Assembly (NCBI RefSeq): GCF_001485475.2
Contig: NZ_DF977003.1
Location: 496,001 to 560,000 of the forward strand
Direction of reading: 5' to 3'
DNA length: 64,000 bases
DNA from: Tepidanaerobacter syntrophicus
GTDB taxonomy: Bacteria; Bacillota; Thermosediminibacteria; Thermosediminibacterales; Tepidanaerobacteraceae
Position 1 is the first letter of the stretch. Each line of letters begins with the position of its first letter. Shown here piece by piece: positions 26,626-36,457 of this stretch. The translations under genes were made by a program, and so were the position numbers. Under the pieces are notes generated by a model. The model worked only from the letters and a program-made list of their open reading frames with translations. It made no database searches and was not told the origin of the DNA.

Positions 26626-26919
26626 TTATACCTGCATCCTCATTATTTCTTGGTACGCATCTAGGGCCTTGTTCCGTATCTGTAGAACAAGTTCTAGTGA
26701 AATTTTGGCTTTTTCGCCGGCAATAGCAACATCGTGCACGTCCACATCGTCGCCTGAAATCTGCTGTGTTACTAATGATTCGTATTGTTTCTGATATGTA
26801 TTTGCAGATTCTAGCATGCTGCCTAATATTTCGCCGAACGATTTATTTTCCCGTGTTTTAAATGCCCCAAAGTTGTTAATACCCAAATCTTTTACTATAT
26901 TATCATTACTGATTTCCAT
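26626..26919 (-). CDS. fliE: Flagellar hook-basal body protein FliE
   Basis: FliE is the first secreted rod component and joins the MS-ring to the rod. I place the start at the ATG of 26919, after AAGGAG with a 12-base gap, giving 97 residues; the longer open frame would run into flgC. The family C-terminal block is present: SFGEILGSMLESANTYQKQY, DVHDVAIAGEKAKISLELVLQIRNKALDAYQEIM (in parts). Order flgB-flgC-fliE is the standard one. Confidence 0.92.
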   Translation of the reverse strand: MEISNDNIVKDLGINNFGAFKTRENKSFGEILGSMLESANTYQKQYESLVTQQISGDDVDVHDVAIAGEKAKISLELVLQIRNKALDAYQEIMRMQV

Positions 26920-26953
26920 GTTTAGAAATTGCTCCTTCCTAATATTCCCAAGA

Positions 26954-27382
26954 TTATATCTTACTAATTTCAAGAGCTTTGTTCAGCATGTCTTTTGCGG
27001 AATTTATAGCTGTAGCATTTGCCTCATAACTTCTTGTTGCGGATATCATATCTACCATTTCTGTTACAATATTAATATTAGGAAGACTTACATATCCTCT
27101 TTCATCCGCATCCGGGTGTGTGGGATCATAAACTAACTTAAGCGGAGAGGTATCTTTTTCAATCGCAACCACCTTAACGCCGGCTGGTTTTTCTCGGCTT
27201 CCGTATTCTGAAGATGTGTTTGTTTTTCGTTCTTGAAAGACAACTCTCTCTCTTTGAAACGGATTTCCATCTTCTGTTCTTGTAGTGTTTACATTTGCTA
27301 TATTATTTGAAATAACATCTAATCTAAGCCTTTGTGCGGTGAGACCGGAAGCGCTTATGTCTAAGGAATTGAAAAATCCCAC
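26954..27382 (-). CDS. flgC: Flagellar proximal rod protein FlgC
   Basis: FlgC is part of the periplasmic/cell-wall rod. The 142-residue product shows the rod signature (LDVISNNIANVNTTRTEDG) with the GNPFQRERVVF continuation specific to FlgC. It ends with the helical D0 segment (MVDMISATRSYEANATAINS). Length is normal. It starts 2 bases after the flgB stop. Confidence 0.95.
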   Translation of the reverse strand: MGFFNSLDISASGLTAQRLRLDVISNNIANVNTTRTEDGNPFQRERVVFQERKTNTSSEYGSREKPAGVKVVAIEKDTSPLKLVYDPTHPDADERGYVSLPNINIVTEMVDMISATRSYEANATAINSAKDMLNKALEISKI

Positions 27383-27384
27383 CT

Positions 27385-27789
27385 TTATTTCCTCCCTTCA
27401 TTAATTGCAGTCTGAAGAAGTTTTAAGCTCGTTTGTAATTGTTCCGAGATAATATCATAAGAAAGATTGTTCTTTAAAAGTTCAATCATTTCCCTATCAA
27501 CATCCACATTATTTTCATCATTTCTTATAGCATAATCTTGCTGTTTATATATTTGGGGTTCTATTTCCTCAGCTTTTGACACTAAATTTATGTGTTTGTC
27601 ATTTGTTATGGAAAGCGGAAGAATTTTTTGGTCCAATTTGCTCTTTAAAATTTCTTCAAATGCTATATCTGATCGTTTATAGCCGGGCGTGTCAACGTTA
27701 GCCAAATTATTAGAAATAAGCTCATGTCTTTTTGCCTTTACATCAAGCAATTTCCCCATTAATTCTATATTGTCAAACAAACCGGTCAA
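27385..27789 (-). CDS. flgB: Flagellar proximal rod protein FlgB
   Basis: First gene of the flagellar cluster; FlgB is a rod subunit. The signature HELISNNLANVDTPGYKRSD is clear, and the C-terminal helix is VDREMIELLKNNLSYDIISE. I prefer a TTG start at 27789, 8 bases after AAGGTGG, because it gives the usual FlgB N-terminus (TGLFDNIELMGKLL). The ATG at 27810 lacks a ribosome site, and the ATG at 27795 is only 2 bases from one. The product is then 134 residues. Confidence 0.92.
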   Translation of the reverse strand: MTGLFDNIELMGKLLDVKAKRHELISNNLANVDTPGYKRSDIAFEEILKSKLDQKILPLSITNDKHINLVSKAEEIEPQIYKQQDYAIRNDENNVDVDREMIELLKNNLSYDIISEQLQTSLKLLQTAINEGRK

Positions 27790-27900
27790 ACGCATCACCA
27801 CCTTATCCATTTTTACATATTTTTGCTGTTATATCAATGTAAAAGTATATATAACATGGTATAATATAGTTTTTTTGGTTATAATGGAATTTATTTCTTA

Positions 27901-27928
27901 TTTATAGTATAGAATATATATTAGACAA
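27901..27928 (-). promoter_or_regulatory. Candidate sigma-A promoter for the flagellar operon
   Basis: On the minus strand TTGTCT (27928-27923) is separated by 16 bases from TATAAA (27906-27901), about 110 bases upstream of flgB and downstream of the codY terminator. It is a moderate match (4/6 and 5/6). The whole 27811-27985 gap is very AT-rich, so other start points are possible. I saw no sigma-28 motif here. Confidence 0.4.
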
Positions 27929-27987
27929 AAACAAACAAAATCCTTCTTTAAAATATAAATCTTTTAAAATAAATAGATTATACATTT

Positions 27988-28020
27988 TAAAAGCAGCACA
28001 CCATTGGTATGCTGCTTTTA
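27988..28020 (-). terminator. Intrinsic terminator after codY
   Basis: Inverted repeat with 11-bp perfect arms (TAAAAGCAGCA and its complement) around an 11-base loop that itself contains ACCA/TGGT. On the minus strand it is followed by TTTTAAAATG, and it begins about 20 bases after the codY stop. It should separate codY from the flagellar genes. Confidence 0.85.
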
Positions 28021-28040
28021 AATAAATATCTATCCAATTA

Positions 28041-28826
28041 TTATCCTCTTACTTTTTTTAATTCTTCCAACAGTTTATCATTAAGTATTTTTATATATGT
28101 GCCTTTCATGCCTAAAGAGCGTGATTCTATAACGCCTGCACTTTCCAATTTTCTTAAGGCATTTACAATTACCGATCTGGTAATTCCAACTCTATCGGCA
28201 ATTTTGCTTGCAACTAAGAGTCCTTCAGTGCCGTCTAATTCTTCAAAAATATGTTCAACAGCCTCTAGTTCTGAGAAAGACAAAGTACCAATAGCTAGTT
28301 GAACCACTGCTTTCTTCCTGGCCTCTTCTTCAATTTCATCGCTTTTAGATCTTAAAATTTCCATTCCTACCACAGTCGCGCTATACTCTGCAAGCACTAA
28401 ATCTTCTTCTGTAAACTCTTTTTTGAATCTGGATAGCACTAAAGTTCCAAGTCTTTCACCGCCGCCATTTATAGGCACTATCGTCATAAATTTTTCGGCA
28501 TTTGCCTTTGTTTTTTCTCCTAAAAAGATACCTTCGGGTGAATCCTTGGTGATATTAGGTTTAGTTTCGCTGATATCAAGCAGTTTATCATTGTAATCTT
28601 TCGGGAACATTTTTTCTTCTAAAATCTGCTCTTCCATAGGATCGCATTCATAGTTTTCCAGTAAATAATATCCTAAAATTTTACCTTTGCGGCTTACTAC
28701 ATATGCATTTGATGATAAAACCTCTCCCAGTGTTTTGCAGACATCGTTAAAATCCACCGGATATCCTGCAGACCTCTGCAAAAGCTTGTTAATTCTCCTT
28801 GTTTTTTCTAATAAACTTTCACTCAT
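28041..28826 (-). CDS. codY: GTP/branched-chain amino acid-sensing global repressor CodY
   Basis: CodY represses nutrient-scavenging, motility and competence genes during growth, binding DNA when loaded with GTP and isoleucine/valine/leucine. The 261-residue protein has an N-terminal GAF ligand domain (starting [20 protein letters not shown]) and a C-terminal winged helix ([20 protein letters not shown], then [20 protein letters not shown]). A good AGGAGG site lies before the ATG. It is last in xerC-hslV-hslU-codY, the same operon as codV-clpQ-clpY-codY in B. subtilis. Confidence 0.97.
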   Translation of the reverse strand: MSESLLEKTRRINKLLQRSAGYPVDFNDVCKTLGEVLSSNAYVVSRKGKILGYYLLENYECDPMEEQILEEKMFPKDYNDKLLDISETKPNITKDSPEGIFLGEKTKANAEKFMTIVPINGGGERLGTLVLSRFKKEFTEEDLVLAEYSATVVGMEILRSKSDEIEEEARKKAVVQLAIGTLSFSELEAVEHIFEELDGTEGLLVASKIADRVGITRSVIVNALRKLESAGVIESRSLGMKGTYIKILNDKLLEELKKVRG

Positions 28827-28889
28827 TTTTAAATTCCTCCTAATTTTTAATAGAATATTTTCAATTTAATAGTATTTATATTTGGAATG

Positions 28890-30287
28890 TCATAGAATAT
28901 ACATGCTTAAATCTTTATCCTCTATGACTCCCTTTAGTTTGCTATTTACATATTCTTTATCAATTATTACTTCTTTTTGAGACAAATCAGGCGCTTCAAA
29001 AGAAATGTCCTCCAACAATTTTTCCATAACAGTATGGAGTCGTCGAGCTCCGATGTCCTCAGTTTCTTGATTTACAGCAACTGCAACTTTTACTATTTCA
29101 TCAATGGCATCTTCTGAAAAACTTATATTTACGCCTTCGGTAGCAAGAAGTGCAGTGTATTGTTTAATCAAGGAATTTTTTGGTTCAGTCAGAATTCGCT
29201 TTAAATCTGTTTCGTTTAAGCTTTCTAGTTCTACGCGAATCGGAAAACGCCCTTGAAGCTCAGGAATTAAATCCGACGGCTTCGATACATGAAAGGCTCC
29301 TGCTGCTATAAAAAGGATATGATCTGTTTTTATGGGGCCGTACTTTGTAACAACAGTCGAACCCTCTATAATTGGTAAGATATCTCGCTGAACGCCTTCC
29401 CTGGAAACATCTGGTCCATATGATTCTTTTCCGGCAATTTTATCTATTTCATCTATAAATATTATCCCTGATTCTTCAGCTTTTTTAATTGATTCATTTA
29501 TCACTTCATCCATATCAATTAATTTTTGGGCTTCTTCTTGAGTCAGGATTCTCCTTGCATTTTCTATTGTCACAGTAGTTTTCTTTTTGCGTTTCGGTAA
29601 AAAGCCTTCAAACATATCTTTAAAATTAATCCCTATCTCTTCCATGCCTGAACCAGAAAATATCTCAAACATCGACGGTAAATTATCTTCAGTCTCAATC
29701 TCAATTAATTCCTTATCCAAGCTGCCATCAGCCAGCTTTTTCAGGATTTCTTTCTGTTTTTCTACCGCAGTACTTGTTTCTGCTGTATAAAACTCTCCGC
29801 TTTCAGTATGGTCCTGCCTTCCTGCTCCAAAAAGCGTCTCAAAGGGATTTGCGGAAGACCTTTGTCTTGGCATAGGAGAAAGTATCTCTGCAATTCGTTT
29901 ATTAGCAAGTTCTGTCGCTTTGTCTTTCACAGCCTCCATTTTTTCGCTTTTTACCATTCTAATGGAGGTTTCAACTAAATCCCGTATCATCGAATCTACG
30001 TCTCGCCCTACATAACCTACTTCTGTAAACTTGGTAGCCTCGACTTTTATAAAAGGTGCATTCACAAGTTTTGCAAGGCGCCGTGCTATTTCAGTTTTTC
30101 CAACGCCTGTAGGACCAATCATTAAAATATTTTTTGGTATGACTTCTTCTCTCATCTCATCAGAAAGCTTTTGACGTCTATATCTGTTTCTGAGTGCTAT
30201 TGCAACAGATTTTTTTGCTTCATCTTGACCGATAATATATTTATCAAGTTCTTCAACAATCTTCTTTGGAGTTAAATTTTCTTCCAT
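28890..30287 (-). CDS. hslU: ATP-dependent protease ATPase subunit HslU (ClpY)
   Basis: AAA+ unfoldase that feeds substrates to the HslV peptidase. The start is the ATG at 30287 with an AGGTGG site 9 bases upstream (465 residues); a longer frame would overlap hslV. Features: [20 protein letters not shown], Walker [15 protein letters not shown], the pore motif GYVGRD, a charged I-domain at about 130-240, Walker [12 protein letters not shown], and the arginine-bearing sensor [20 protein letters not shown]. The C-terminal DKDLSMYIL tail fits HslU docking into HslV. Confidence 0.97.
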   Translation of the reverse strand: MEENLTPKKIVEELDKYIIGQDEAKKSVAIALRNRYRRQKLSDEMREEVIPKNILMIGPTGVGKTEIARRLAKLVNAPFIKVEATKFTEVGYVGRDVDSMIRDLVETSIRMVKSEKMEAVKDKATELANKRIAEILSPMPRQRSSANPFETLFGAGRQDHTESGEFYTAETSTAVEKQKEILKKLADGSLDKELIEIETEDNLPSMFEIFSGSGMEEIGINFKDMFEGFLPKRKKKTTVTIENARRILTQEEAQKLIDMDEVINESIKKAEESGIIFIDEIDKIAGKESYGPDVSREGVQRDILPIIEGSTVVTKYGPIKTDHILFIAAGAFHVSKPSDLIPELQGRFPIRVELESLNETDLKRILTEPKNSLIKQYTALLATEGVNISFSEDAIDEIVKVAVAVNQETEDIGARRLHTVMEKLLEDISFEAPDLSQKEVIIDKEYVNSKLKGVIEDKDLSMYIL

Positions 30288-30301
30288 AAATCCTGTCCAC
30301 C

Positions 30302-30835
30302 TCACTCCAACGATTCTACTGTAATGCAATTATTGGTATAGACGCAGATTTCAGACGCTATCTTTAGAGATTCTTCAACTATTTGTTTTAATGATAAATC
30401 GGAATGCCGTTTGAGAGCCCTTGCAGCTGCTAAGGCATATGATCCGCCGGAGCCTATTGCTGCGATGCCATCATCAGGTTCGATAACCTCACCGCTGCCT
30501 GAAATAACTAAAATATGTTCTTTATCTGCTGTAATTAGCAATGCTTCTAATTTTTGCAGCATTTTATCTTTACGCCATTCTTTTGCAAGTTCCACTGCGG
30601 CTTTTGTAAGATTTCCATGGTTTTCATGAAGTTTTTCTTCGTATTTTTCAAATAAAGTAATCGCATCAGCTACAGAACCTGCAAATCCTGCCAAAATTTC
30701 ATCATTGTAAAGCTTCCTTACTTTCTTTGCATGGTGTTTCATAATGGTATTCTCGCCAAATGTGACCTGCCCGTCCCCCGCAATTGCAGCACTTGTTCCG
30801 TTTGCCATCGCAAGTATCGTTGTTGCTGTAAACAT
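30302..30835 (-). CDS. hslV: ATP-dependent protease peptidase subunit HslV (ClpQ)
   Basis: Proteasome-beta-like peptidase of the HslUV complex. The start is ATG 30835, 7 bases after AAAGGAG (177 residues). The N-terminus reads [10 protein letters not shown]; by alignment with the MFHATTI type, Thr5 should become the catalytic N-terminal threonine after a four-residue propeptide is removed. The AGDGQVTFG and [15 protein letters not shown] motifs follow, then [14 protein letters not shown]. Its start overlaps the end of xerC. Confidence 0.95.
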   Translation of the reverse strand: MFTATTILAMANGTSAAIAGDGQVTFGENTIMKHHAKKVRKLYNDEILAGFAGSVADAITLFEKYEEKLHENHGNLTKAAVELAKEWRKDKMLQKLEALLITADKEHILVISGSGEVIEPDDGIAAIGSGGSYALAAARALKRHSDLSLKQIVEESLKIASEICVYTNNCITVESLE

Positions 30836-30855
30836 CTTAGTTCTCCTTTCAAATT

Positions 30856-31761
30856 TCACGTGCTCTCTTCATTATCAGGAAATGTTTTATCATATACCTC
30901 CTTAAGTTTTTCTTTTGTAACATGAGTATAAATCTGTGTTGTAGATAAGCTCGAATGGCCTAACAACTCTTGAACTGTTTTTAAGTCCGCGCCGTTATTA
31001 AGCATATGTGTTGCAAATGTATGTCGCAGGGTATGGGGGCTTATATTGCTGTTAAGAGCAGTTTGCTTTACATATTTGTCAATCATTCTTCGAATGCTTC
31101 TATCCGAGATTGATGTGCCGTTTTTGTTTAAAAACAGGTATTCCTCAGAAATATCTCTTAGTAAAAACGGCCTACTTTCTTTTAGGTATCTTTCTAAGCT
31201 CTCCTCGGCTTTTTTTCCAAAAAATACAACACGTTCCTTCGAACCTTTACCAAAAACAATAATATAGTTTGAACCAAAATTAACATCTTCAGTTTTTATA
31301 GATACCAGCTCGCTGACGCGGATACCGGTAGCATATAAGAGCTCTATTATTGCTCTGTCTCTGATGCCGAGAACGTCATCCTTTGGAGCCTCAAGAAGCG
31401 CTTCAATTTCCTTCGGGTATAAAAACAGTGGAAGCTTCTTTGACATTTTAGGTGATCTTACGGCCTTTGCCACATTTTCTTCAACTAAGCCTTGAAGCAT
31501 TAGATAATTATAAAAGCTTCGAAGCGTTGAAAGCTTTCGGGCAGCACTTCTTTTTGAAACTTCTTCTCGGCGAAGATATGCCAAAAAGCCTCTTATGTCA
31601 AGGTGTTTAGCGTTGAGTAATGTTGGTTCAGACAGTTTCCTTTGTTTTAAATATTCAAGAAACTGAGAAAGGTCTCCCGCGTAGGATCGTAGGGTATTTT
31701 GCGATTGAGTTTTGGTAGCTTTCAGGTAATCTAAAAAGCTGTCTATCAGTGCCTCATCCAT
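30856..31761 (-). CDS. xerC: Tyrosine recombinase XerC/CodV
   Basis: Site-specific recombinase that resolves chromosome dimers at dif. Starting at ATG 31761 (GAGAGG, 10-base gap) gives 301 residues: an N-terminal SAM-like domain ([17 protein letters not shown]) and a C-terminal catalytic domain. All catalytic residues are visible: R148 in ATGIRVSEL, the Lys in [27 protein letters not shown], and Tyr in TTQIYTHV. It heads the xerC-hslV-hslU-codY operon, matching codV of B. subtilis. Confidence 0.94.
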   Translation of the reverse strand: MDEALIDSFLDYLKATKTQSQNTLRSYAGDLSQFLEYLKQRKLSEPTLLNAKHLDIRGFLAYLRREEVSKRSAARKLSTLRSFYNYLMLQGLVEENVAKAVRSPKMSKKLPLFLYPKEIEALLEAPKDDVLGIRDRAIIELLYATGIRVSELVSIKTEDVNFGSNYIIVFGKGSKERVVFFGKKAEESLERYLKESRPFLLRDISEEYLFLNKNGTSISDRSIRRMIDKYVKQTALNSNISPHTLRHTFATHMLNNGADLKTVQELLGHSSLSTTQIYTHVTKEKLKEVYDKTFPDNEEST

Positions 31762-31791
31762 GGAAATCAAACCTCTCAACTAACATTTAAT

Positions 31792-31820
31792 ATAGTATCA
31801 TAAGATTTTAATTAATGCAA
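31792..31820 (-). promoter_or_regulatory. Candidate promoter for xerC-hslVU-codY
   Basis: TTGCAT (31820-31815), a 17-base spacer and TACTAT (31797-31792) preceded by TGA, an extended -10 feature, sit 30 bases upstream of the xerC ATG in the gap after trmFO. The hexamers are imperfect but the spacing is ideal. Confidence 0.5.
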
Positions 31821-31834
31821 GATTAAATTCTAAA

Positions 31835-33178
31835 TTATTTATATATTATTTTGTTATTTTTTTTTGCAAAAACTTCCTTAGACTCTATAAATTGTTCAAG
31901 TGATTTTAGTGCTCTTTCACTAAGGAGTTGCTTCTTTAGTTTGTTATCTTTTGATCGAAAATCTTCTAAGGGCGGTAAAATTCCAAAATTCGCCTTCATA
32001 GGTTGGAAGTTTTCTGCACTAGATGAAGTTATATAGCGCAGCAAAGCACCTATTACTGTTTCAACAGGCAAACTTATAAGTTCTTTTTCTTCCAGATACC
32101 TTTTCATGTTTATTCCTGCAATTATACCAGAGGCCGCTGATTCAATATAACCTTCCACGCCAGTTATTTGGCCGGCGAAAAACAGTCCCTTTTCTCCTTT
32201 AAATTCTAATGTGGGATTTAAATAAATAGGGCTTGCTATAAATGTATTCCTGTGCATAAAACCATAACGCACAAATTCCGCATTTTCCATACCGGGAATA
32301 AGCCTGAAAACCCGTTTTTGTTCGTTCCACTTAAGGCTGGTTTGAAAGCCGACCATATTAAATAAAGTACCTTCCTTATTCTCTTTCCTAAGTTGTACCA
32401 CTGCATATGGTTGTCTCCCTGTTTTTGGATCGGTAATACCTACAGGTTTTAACGGTCCGAAAAGAAGTGTTTTGTAACCACGTTTTGCCATTACCTCTAT
32501 AGGCATACAGCCTTCAAAAAAAATTGCTTTTTCAAATTCTTTTACAGGATGAGTTTGAGCGCAAATAAGCTCATTATAGAAAATATCATATTCTTCCCGG
32601 GTAAAAGGCAAATTTACGTAATCGGATTCACCTTTGCCATAGCGCGAACCCCAAAAGGCTTTTTCCCAGTTGAGAGATTCACCGGTAACAATAGGCGCTG
32701 CTGCATCGTAAAAATAAAAATGCTCTTTTTTCAGCAGCCTACCTAAAGCGTTAGAGAATTTATCAGATGTTAAAGGTCCTGTAGCAATTATCGAAGGCGG
32801 GCAGGGTACCTCGGTAACTTCTTGAACATGAACTTTAATGTTCGGGTGACTTTTTATTATTTCTGTAATCTTTTTTGCAAATAATTCCCTGTCTACTGCA
32901 AGGGCTGAACCTGCACCAACTTTTGTCATATCTGCAACTTTCATTATAAGTGAGTTTAAAAGTCTCATTTCGGCTTTTAAGAGACCTGCTGCGTTTGTCA
33001 CTTCATTGGATCTTAGTGAATTGCTGCATACCAATTCACATAGTAAATCAGTATGATGGGCCGGTGTTGTTTTCTCCGGCCGCATTTCAAAAAGGTCAAC
33101 TTTAATGTCACTTTCAGCCAGATACCATGCTGCTTCGCATCCGGCAAGCCCTCCGCCTACAATTGTAACTCTTTTCAT
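31835..33178 (-). CDS. trmFO: tRNA (uracil-54-C5)-methyltransferase TrmFO, folate-dependent
   Basis: Makes ribothymidine at tRNA position 54 using methylene-tetrahydrofolate and FADH2. The 447-residue protein has the N-terminal FAD-binding GGGLAGCEAAW, then ELVCSNSLRSNEVTNAAGLL and the family motif EGYIESAASGIIAGINMKRY. Length fits. It lies between topA and xerC, the same neighbourhood as gid/trmFO in B. subtilis. Confidence 0.96.
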   Translation of the reverse strand: MKRVTIVGGGLAGCEAAWYLAESDIKVDLFEMRPEKTTPAHHTDLLCELVCSNSLRSNEVTNAAGLLKAEMRLLNSLIMKVADMTKVGAGSALAVDRELFAKKITEIIKSHPNIKVHVQEVTEVPCPPSIIATGPLTSDKFSNALGRLLKKEHFYFYDAAAPIVTGESLNWEKAFWGSRYGKGESDYVNLPFTREEYDIFYNELICAQTHPVKEFEKAIFFEGCMPIEVMAKRGYKTLLFGPLKPVGITDPKTGRQPYAVVQLRKENKEGTLFNMVGFQTSLKWNEQKRVFRLIPGMENAEFVRYGFMHRNTFIASPIYLNPTLEFKGEKGLFFAGQITGVEGYIESAASGIIAGINMKRYLEEKELISLPVETVIGALLRYITSSSAENFQPMKANFGILPPLEDFRSKDNKLKKQLLSERALKSLEQFIESKEVFAKKNNKIIYK

Positions 33179-33194
33179 AAAAGCTCCTTACTTT

Positions 33195-35267
33195 CTATTT
33201 AGAAGTATATCCACATTCTTTATTAGTACAGGCTTCATATTCGCCTGCCTTTGCTCTTTTTTTAACCATAAGGGAACCACATTTTGGACAAGGTTTGTCA
33301 ATAGGTCTTTCCCATGAAACAAATTTGCAATCGGGGTAATTTGAGCATCCATAGAAGGTCCTTCCACGTTTTGACCTTTTGACAACAATATCGCCTCCGC
33401 ACAAAGGACATTTCACCCCAATTTCGGTTACTATCGGCTTAGTATTTTTACACTCCGGAAAGCCGGGGCAAGCTAAGAATTTGCCGTATCTTCCTGTTTT
33501 TATAACCATATTTCGACCACAGAACTCACATTTCTCATCAGTTACTTCATCTTCTATAGTAATTTTTTCTAATTCCTGTTCTGCGATTTTAAGCTTTTCT
33601 TCAAAAGGAACATAAAAAGACTCTAAGACTTCTTGGCGATTCTGTTGGCCGGCTTCGATTTTATCCAGCTTTTCTTCCATTTCTGCAGTAAAGTCAATGT
33701 CGATAATATCCTCAAAAAATTCCTGTAATACTTGCACCACAATTTCTCCGAGCTCAGTAGGCTTGAAACGGCCCTTTTCCTTTTCTACATAACCACGTTT
33801 TTGTATAACATCAATGGTAGGTGCATAAGTACTGGGCCTTCCAATTCCCTTTTCTTCTAAGGTCTTTACCAGCATAGCCTCCGTGTATCTCGGCGGTGGT
33901 TGAGTAAAATGCTGTTCAGGGAGCAATTTTACTAATTTGAGAATCTGTCCTTCCTTTAAGACAGGTAGCTTGCTTTCTTCATTTGCAGTTTCTTCATCAG
34001 AACCTTCTGTATATAGTAACATAAAACCGGGAAATTTCATAGTTGATCCTGAAACCTTAAAAAGATATTCTCCAGCTTTGATACTTATGGATACTGTGTC
34101 ATATATAGCAGGAGACATCTGGCTGCTGACAAATCTATCCCAAATAAGCTTATACAACTTATATTGATCTTTTGTCAGAGAATCTTTCACCTTTTCAGGC
34201 GTTCTCATTACCGATGTAGGTCTTATACCTTCATGGGCGTCTTGAATGTTCTTATCATTTTTCTTGCGTGTAGGCGCGCCGTTGCTTACATATTCCTTAC
34301 CATACGTTTCGCCAATATAGTTTTGAGCTTCTTTTTTCGCCTGTTCGGATATTCTTGTGGAATCTGTTCGCATATAAGTTATTAATCCTACGGTTCCCTC
34401 GCCTTTAACATCCAAACCTTCATACAACTGCTGTGCTACCATCATGGTTTTTTTAGCTGTAAAACCTAATTTTCTAGCTGCTTCTTGCTGCATACTGCTT
34501 GTTGTAAAAGGGGGATAAGGCATCTTTTTTCTTTCGCTTGTTTTTATTTCAGTAACTTGAAAAGTCTTATCTTTCAAGTCCTCTACTATTTTGTCGGCCT
34601 CGTCTTTATTTTCTATTTTTAATTTTTCATCGCCTTTTGAGTAAAGACGAGCCCTTATTTTTTCCTTACCGTCTTTTAAGTCTGCATCAATTGTCCAATA
34701 TTCTACAGGAACAAATTCTCGTATTTCCTTCTCTCTGTCGCATATAATTCTGACGGCAACTGATTGAACTCTTCCAGCGCTTAGCCCTCTTTTTATTTTT
34801 TTCCAAAGTATCGGGCTTATTTTGTAGCCTACCAATCTATCTAAGATTCTTCTTGCCTGTTGAGCTTCAACTAAATCTAAATTTATTTTTCGAGGTTTCT
34901 TAATAGACTCTAAGACAGCATTCTTTGTAACTTCGTAAAACTCTACTCTATACGGATCATTTTCCGGAAGGCCAAGGGCGTTTGCAAGATGCCAAGAAAT
35001 TGCCTCTCCTTCTCTGTCCGGGTCTGTTGCAAGCAAAACTTTATCTGCCTTTGCCGCTTCCTTTTTTAAGTTATTCAGCAGCGGTCCTTTTCCTCGTATT
35101 GTAATATATCTCGGCTCAAATCCGGCTTTTATGTCTATTCCTAATTGACTTTTTGGTAAATCTTTAACATGTCCCATCGAAGCTGCCACTTTATAGTTTT
35201 TGCCCAAATATTTAGTTAAGGTTTTAGCCTTTGCGGGAGATTCGACTATAATCAAAGTTTTAGCCAT
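33195..35267 (-). CDS. topA: DNA topoisomerase I
   Basis: Type IA topoisomerase that relaxes negative supercoils. The 690-residue protein has an N-terminal TOPRIM domain (MAKTLIIVESPAKAKTL and the acidic LLATDPDREGEA). The catalytic tyrosine lies in GLITYMRTDSTR near residue 300. At the C-terminus are two complete four-cysteine zinc ribbons (CEFCGR...CPGFPEC and CPLCGG...CSNYPDC) and a third shorter one (CPKCGS...CTNKEC). Length and domain order are standard. Confidence 0.97.
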   Translation of the reverse strand: MAKTLIIVESPAKAKTLTKYLGKNYKVAASMGHVKDLPKSQLGIDIKAGFEPRYITIRGKGPLLNNLKKEAAKADKVLLATDPDREGEAISWHLANALGLPENDPYRVEFYEVTKNAVLESIKKPRKINLDLVEAQQARRILDRLVGYKISPILWKKIKRGLSAGRVQSVAVRIICDREKEIREFVPVEYWTIDADLKDGKEKIRARLYSKGDEKLKIENKDEADKIVEDLKDKTFQVTEIKTSERKKMPYPPFTTSSMQQEAARKLGFTAKKTMMVAQQLYEGLDVKGEGTVGLITYMRTDSTRISEQAKKEAQNYIGETYGKEYVSNGAPTRKKNDKNIQDAHEGIRPTSVMRTPEKVKDSLTKDQYKLYKLIWDRFVSSQMSPAIYDTVSISIKAGEYLFKVSGSTMKFPGFMLLYTEGSDEETANEESKLPVLKEGQILKLVKLLPEQHFTQPPPRYTEAMLVKTLEEKGIGRPSTYAPTIDVIQKRGYVEKEKGRFKPTELGEIVVQVLQEFFEDIIDIDFTAEMEEKLDKIEAGQQNRQEVLESFYVPFEEKLKIAEQELEKITIEDEVTDEKCEFCGRNMVIKTGRYGKFLACPGFPECKNTKPIVTEIGVKCPLCGGDIVVKRSKRGRTFYGCSNYPDCKFVSWERPIDKPCPKCGSLMVKKRAKAGEYEACTNKECGYTSK

Positions 35268-35314
35268 TTAATACCACCCTTATTTATTAAGCACTTACTA
35301 TTAACTGTTCTTAC

Positions 35315-35345
35315 ATTATAATAACTTTTTTTAGATAAAAGTCAA
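35315..35345 (-). promoter_or_regulatory. Possible promoter upstream of topA
   Basis: TTGACT (35345-35340) and TATAAT (35320-35315) lie between dprA and topA with a 19-base spacer. Both hexamers are good but the spacing is longer than the 17-base optimum. The 74-base gap holds nothing else I recognise. Confidence 0.4.
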
Positions 35346-36439
35346 ATTTTTGCAAAATAGCCTCCGCCCAGTGCTGAAATATAGCCTTTAAGTTCAAGAT
35401 GTGTAAGCAAGATGTTGATACTGCCCGGCGTTTTATGGCTCAGGCTTATAATTTCTTCAATATAAGTTGGTTGATAATCAATTATATCTAAAATGCCCTT
35501 TTCTTCGCAAGTAAGATCAGGCTTATTTGCCTTACCTGAGGAAGCTATAGATTCCGGAAGATTTTCAAGATAGAGTTCATCAAGTATATCCTCAACATTT
35601 TCTACAAGTTTTGCTCCCTGCTTTATTAGTTTATGAGTACCTGAGCTATAGGGATTGAAAATACTGCCGGGCACTGCAAAGACCTCTCTGCCTTGTTCTA
35701 GTGAAAAATCAGCAGTTATCAGGGAGCCGCTCTTTTTTGCAGCCTCTACTACTAGAGTTCCTAAGGAAAGTCCGCTGATAATTCGATTTCTTGCAGGAAA
35801 ATTCGCACCCTGTGGAGGCGTACCTAATGGAAAACTTGAAATTACACAACCACTTTCTACTATATCTTTCATTAAACCGGTATTTTCCGGAGGATATACA
35901 ATATCGATTCCGCATCCCAAAACGGCAATTGTAAAGCCATTTGCTTCTAAAGCTCCTTTATGGGCACAAGAATCTATCCCACGTGCCATACCGCTTACTA
36001 TGTTTATATCCACGGCAGCTAGCTCTCTTGCAAACTTTGCTGCCACATTTTTACCATAAGCAGAGGCTTTACGGGAACCGACTATAGCAATAGAATGGGG
36101 GCTTAGAGGCGCTGTGCCTTTAAAATAAAGGACCGGTGGCGGATCATATATTTCTTTGAGCAAAAAAGGATATTTATCGTCCTTTAGAGTAATGACTTTT
36201 ATGTTCAGATTGTTTGCCTTTTTAATCTCTTTATATGGATCGAATTTGCTTCGATATTCTAATATTTTCTCACAGATTATTTCGCCAACACCGTTAATTT
36301 CCAAAAAATCTTCACGTTTAGCTTCTAAAAAAGTTTTATAATTTTTAAAACGCATAGCTAGTTTTTGAATTTTCCTGGGACCTAATCCGGGAATAGCATT
36401 TAATGTAACTAAAAGCAGCTTATCATCTTTTTCTGTCAT
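35342..36439 (-). CDS. dprA: DNA-processing protein DprA (Smf)
   Basis: DprA loads RecA on incoming single-stranded DNA during natural transformation. The 365-residue protein has an N-terminal helix-hairpin-helix region (LNAIPGLGPRKIQKL, then INGVGEIICEKIL). A Rossmann-like core follows (IVGSRKASAYGKNVAAKFA, VSGMARGIDSCAHKGAL, GCGIDIVYPPEN, SLITADFSLEQGREVFAVPG), and a C-terminal winged helix (YIEEIISLSHKTPGSINILL) ends it. All family blocks are intact. Confidence 0.95.
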   Translation of the reverse strand: MTEKDDKLLLVTLNAIPGLGPRKIQKLAMRFKNYKTFLEAKREDFLEINGVGEIICEKILEYRSKFDPYKEIKKANNLNIKVITLKDDKYPFLLKEIYDPPPVLYFKGTAPLSPHSIAIVGSRKASAYGKNVAAKFARELAAVDINIVSGMARGIDSCAHKGALEANGFTIAVLGCGIDIVYPPENTGLMKDIVESGCVISSFPLGTPPQGANFPARNRIISGLSLGTLVVEAAKKSGSLITADFSLEQGREVFAVPGSIFNPYSSGTHKLIKQGAKLVENVEDILDELYLENLPESIASSGKANKPDLTCEEKGILDIIDYQPTYIEEIISLSHKTPGSINILLTHLELKGYISALGGGYFAKI

Positions 36440-36457
36440 ATTTTTACTGTTTTAATA

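Noticed and set aside
27811-27987. Sigma-28 (SigD) promoter for flgB
   Set aside because: No TAAA/GCCGATAA-like pair with proper spacing; only a moderate sigma-A-type candidate was found.
28827-28889. CodY box upstream of codY
   Set aside because: The best stretch (AAATTGAAAATATTC) matches only one half of AATTTTCnGAAAATT; in such AT-rich DNA this is expected by chance.
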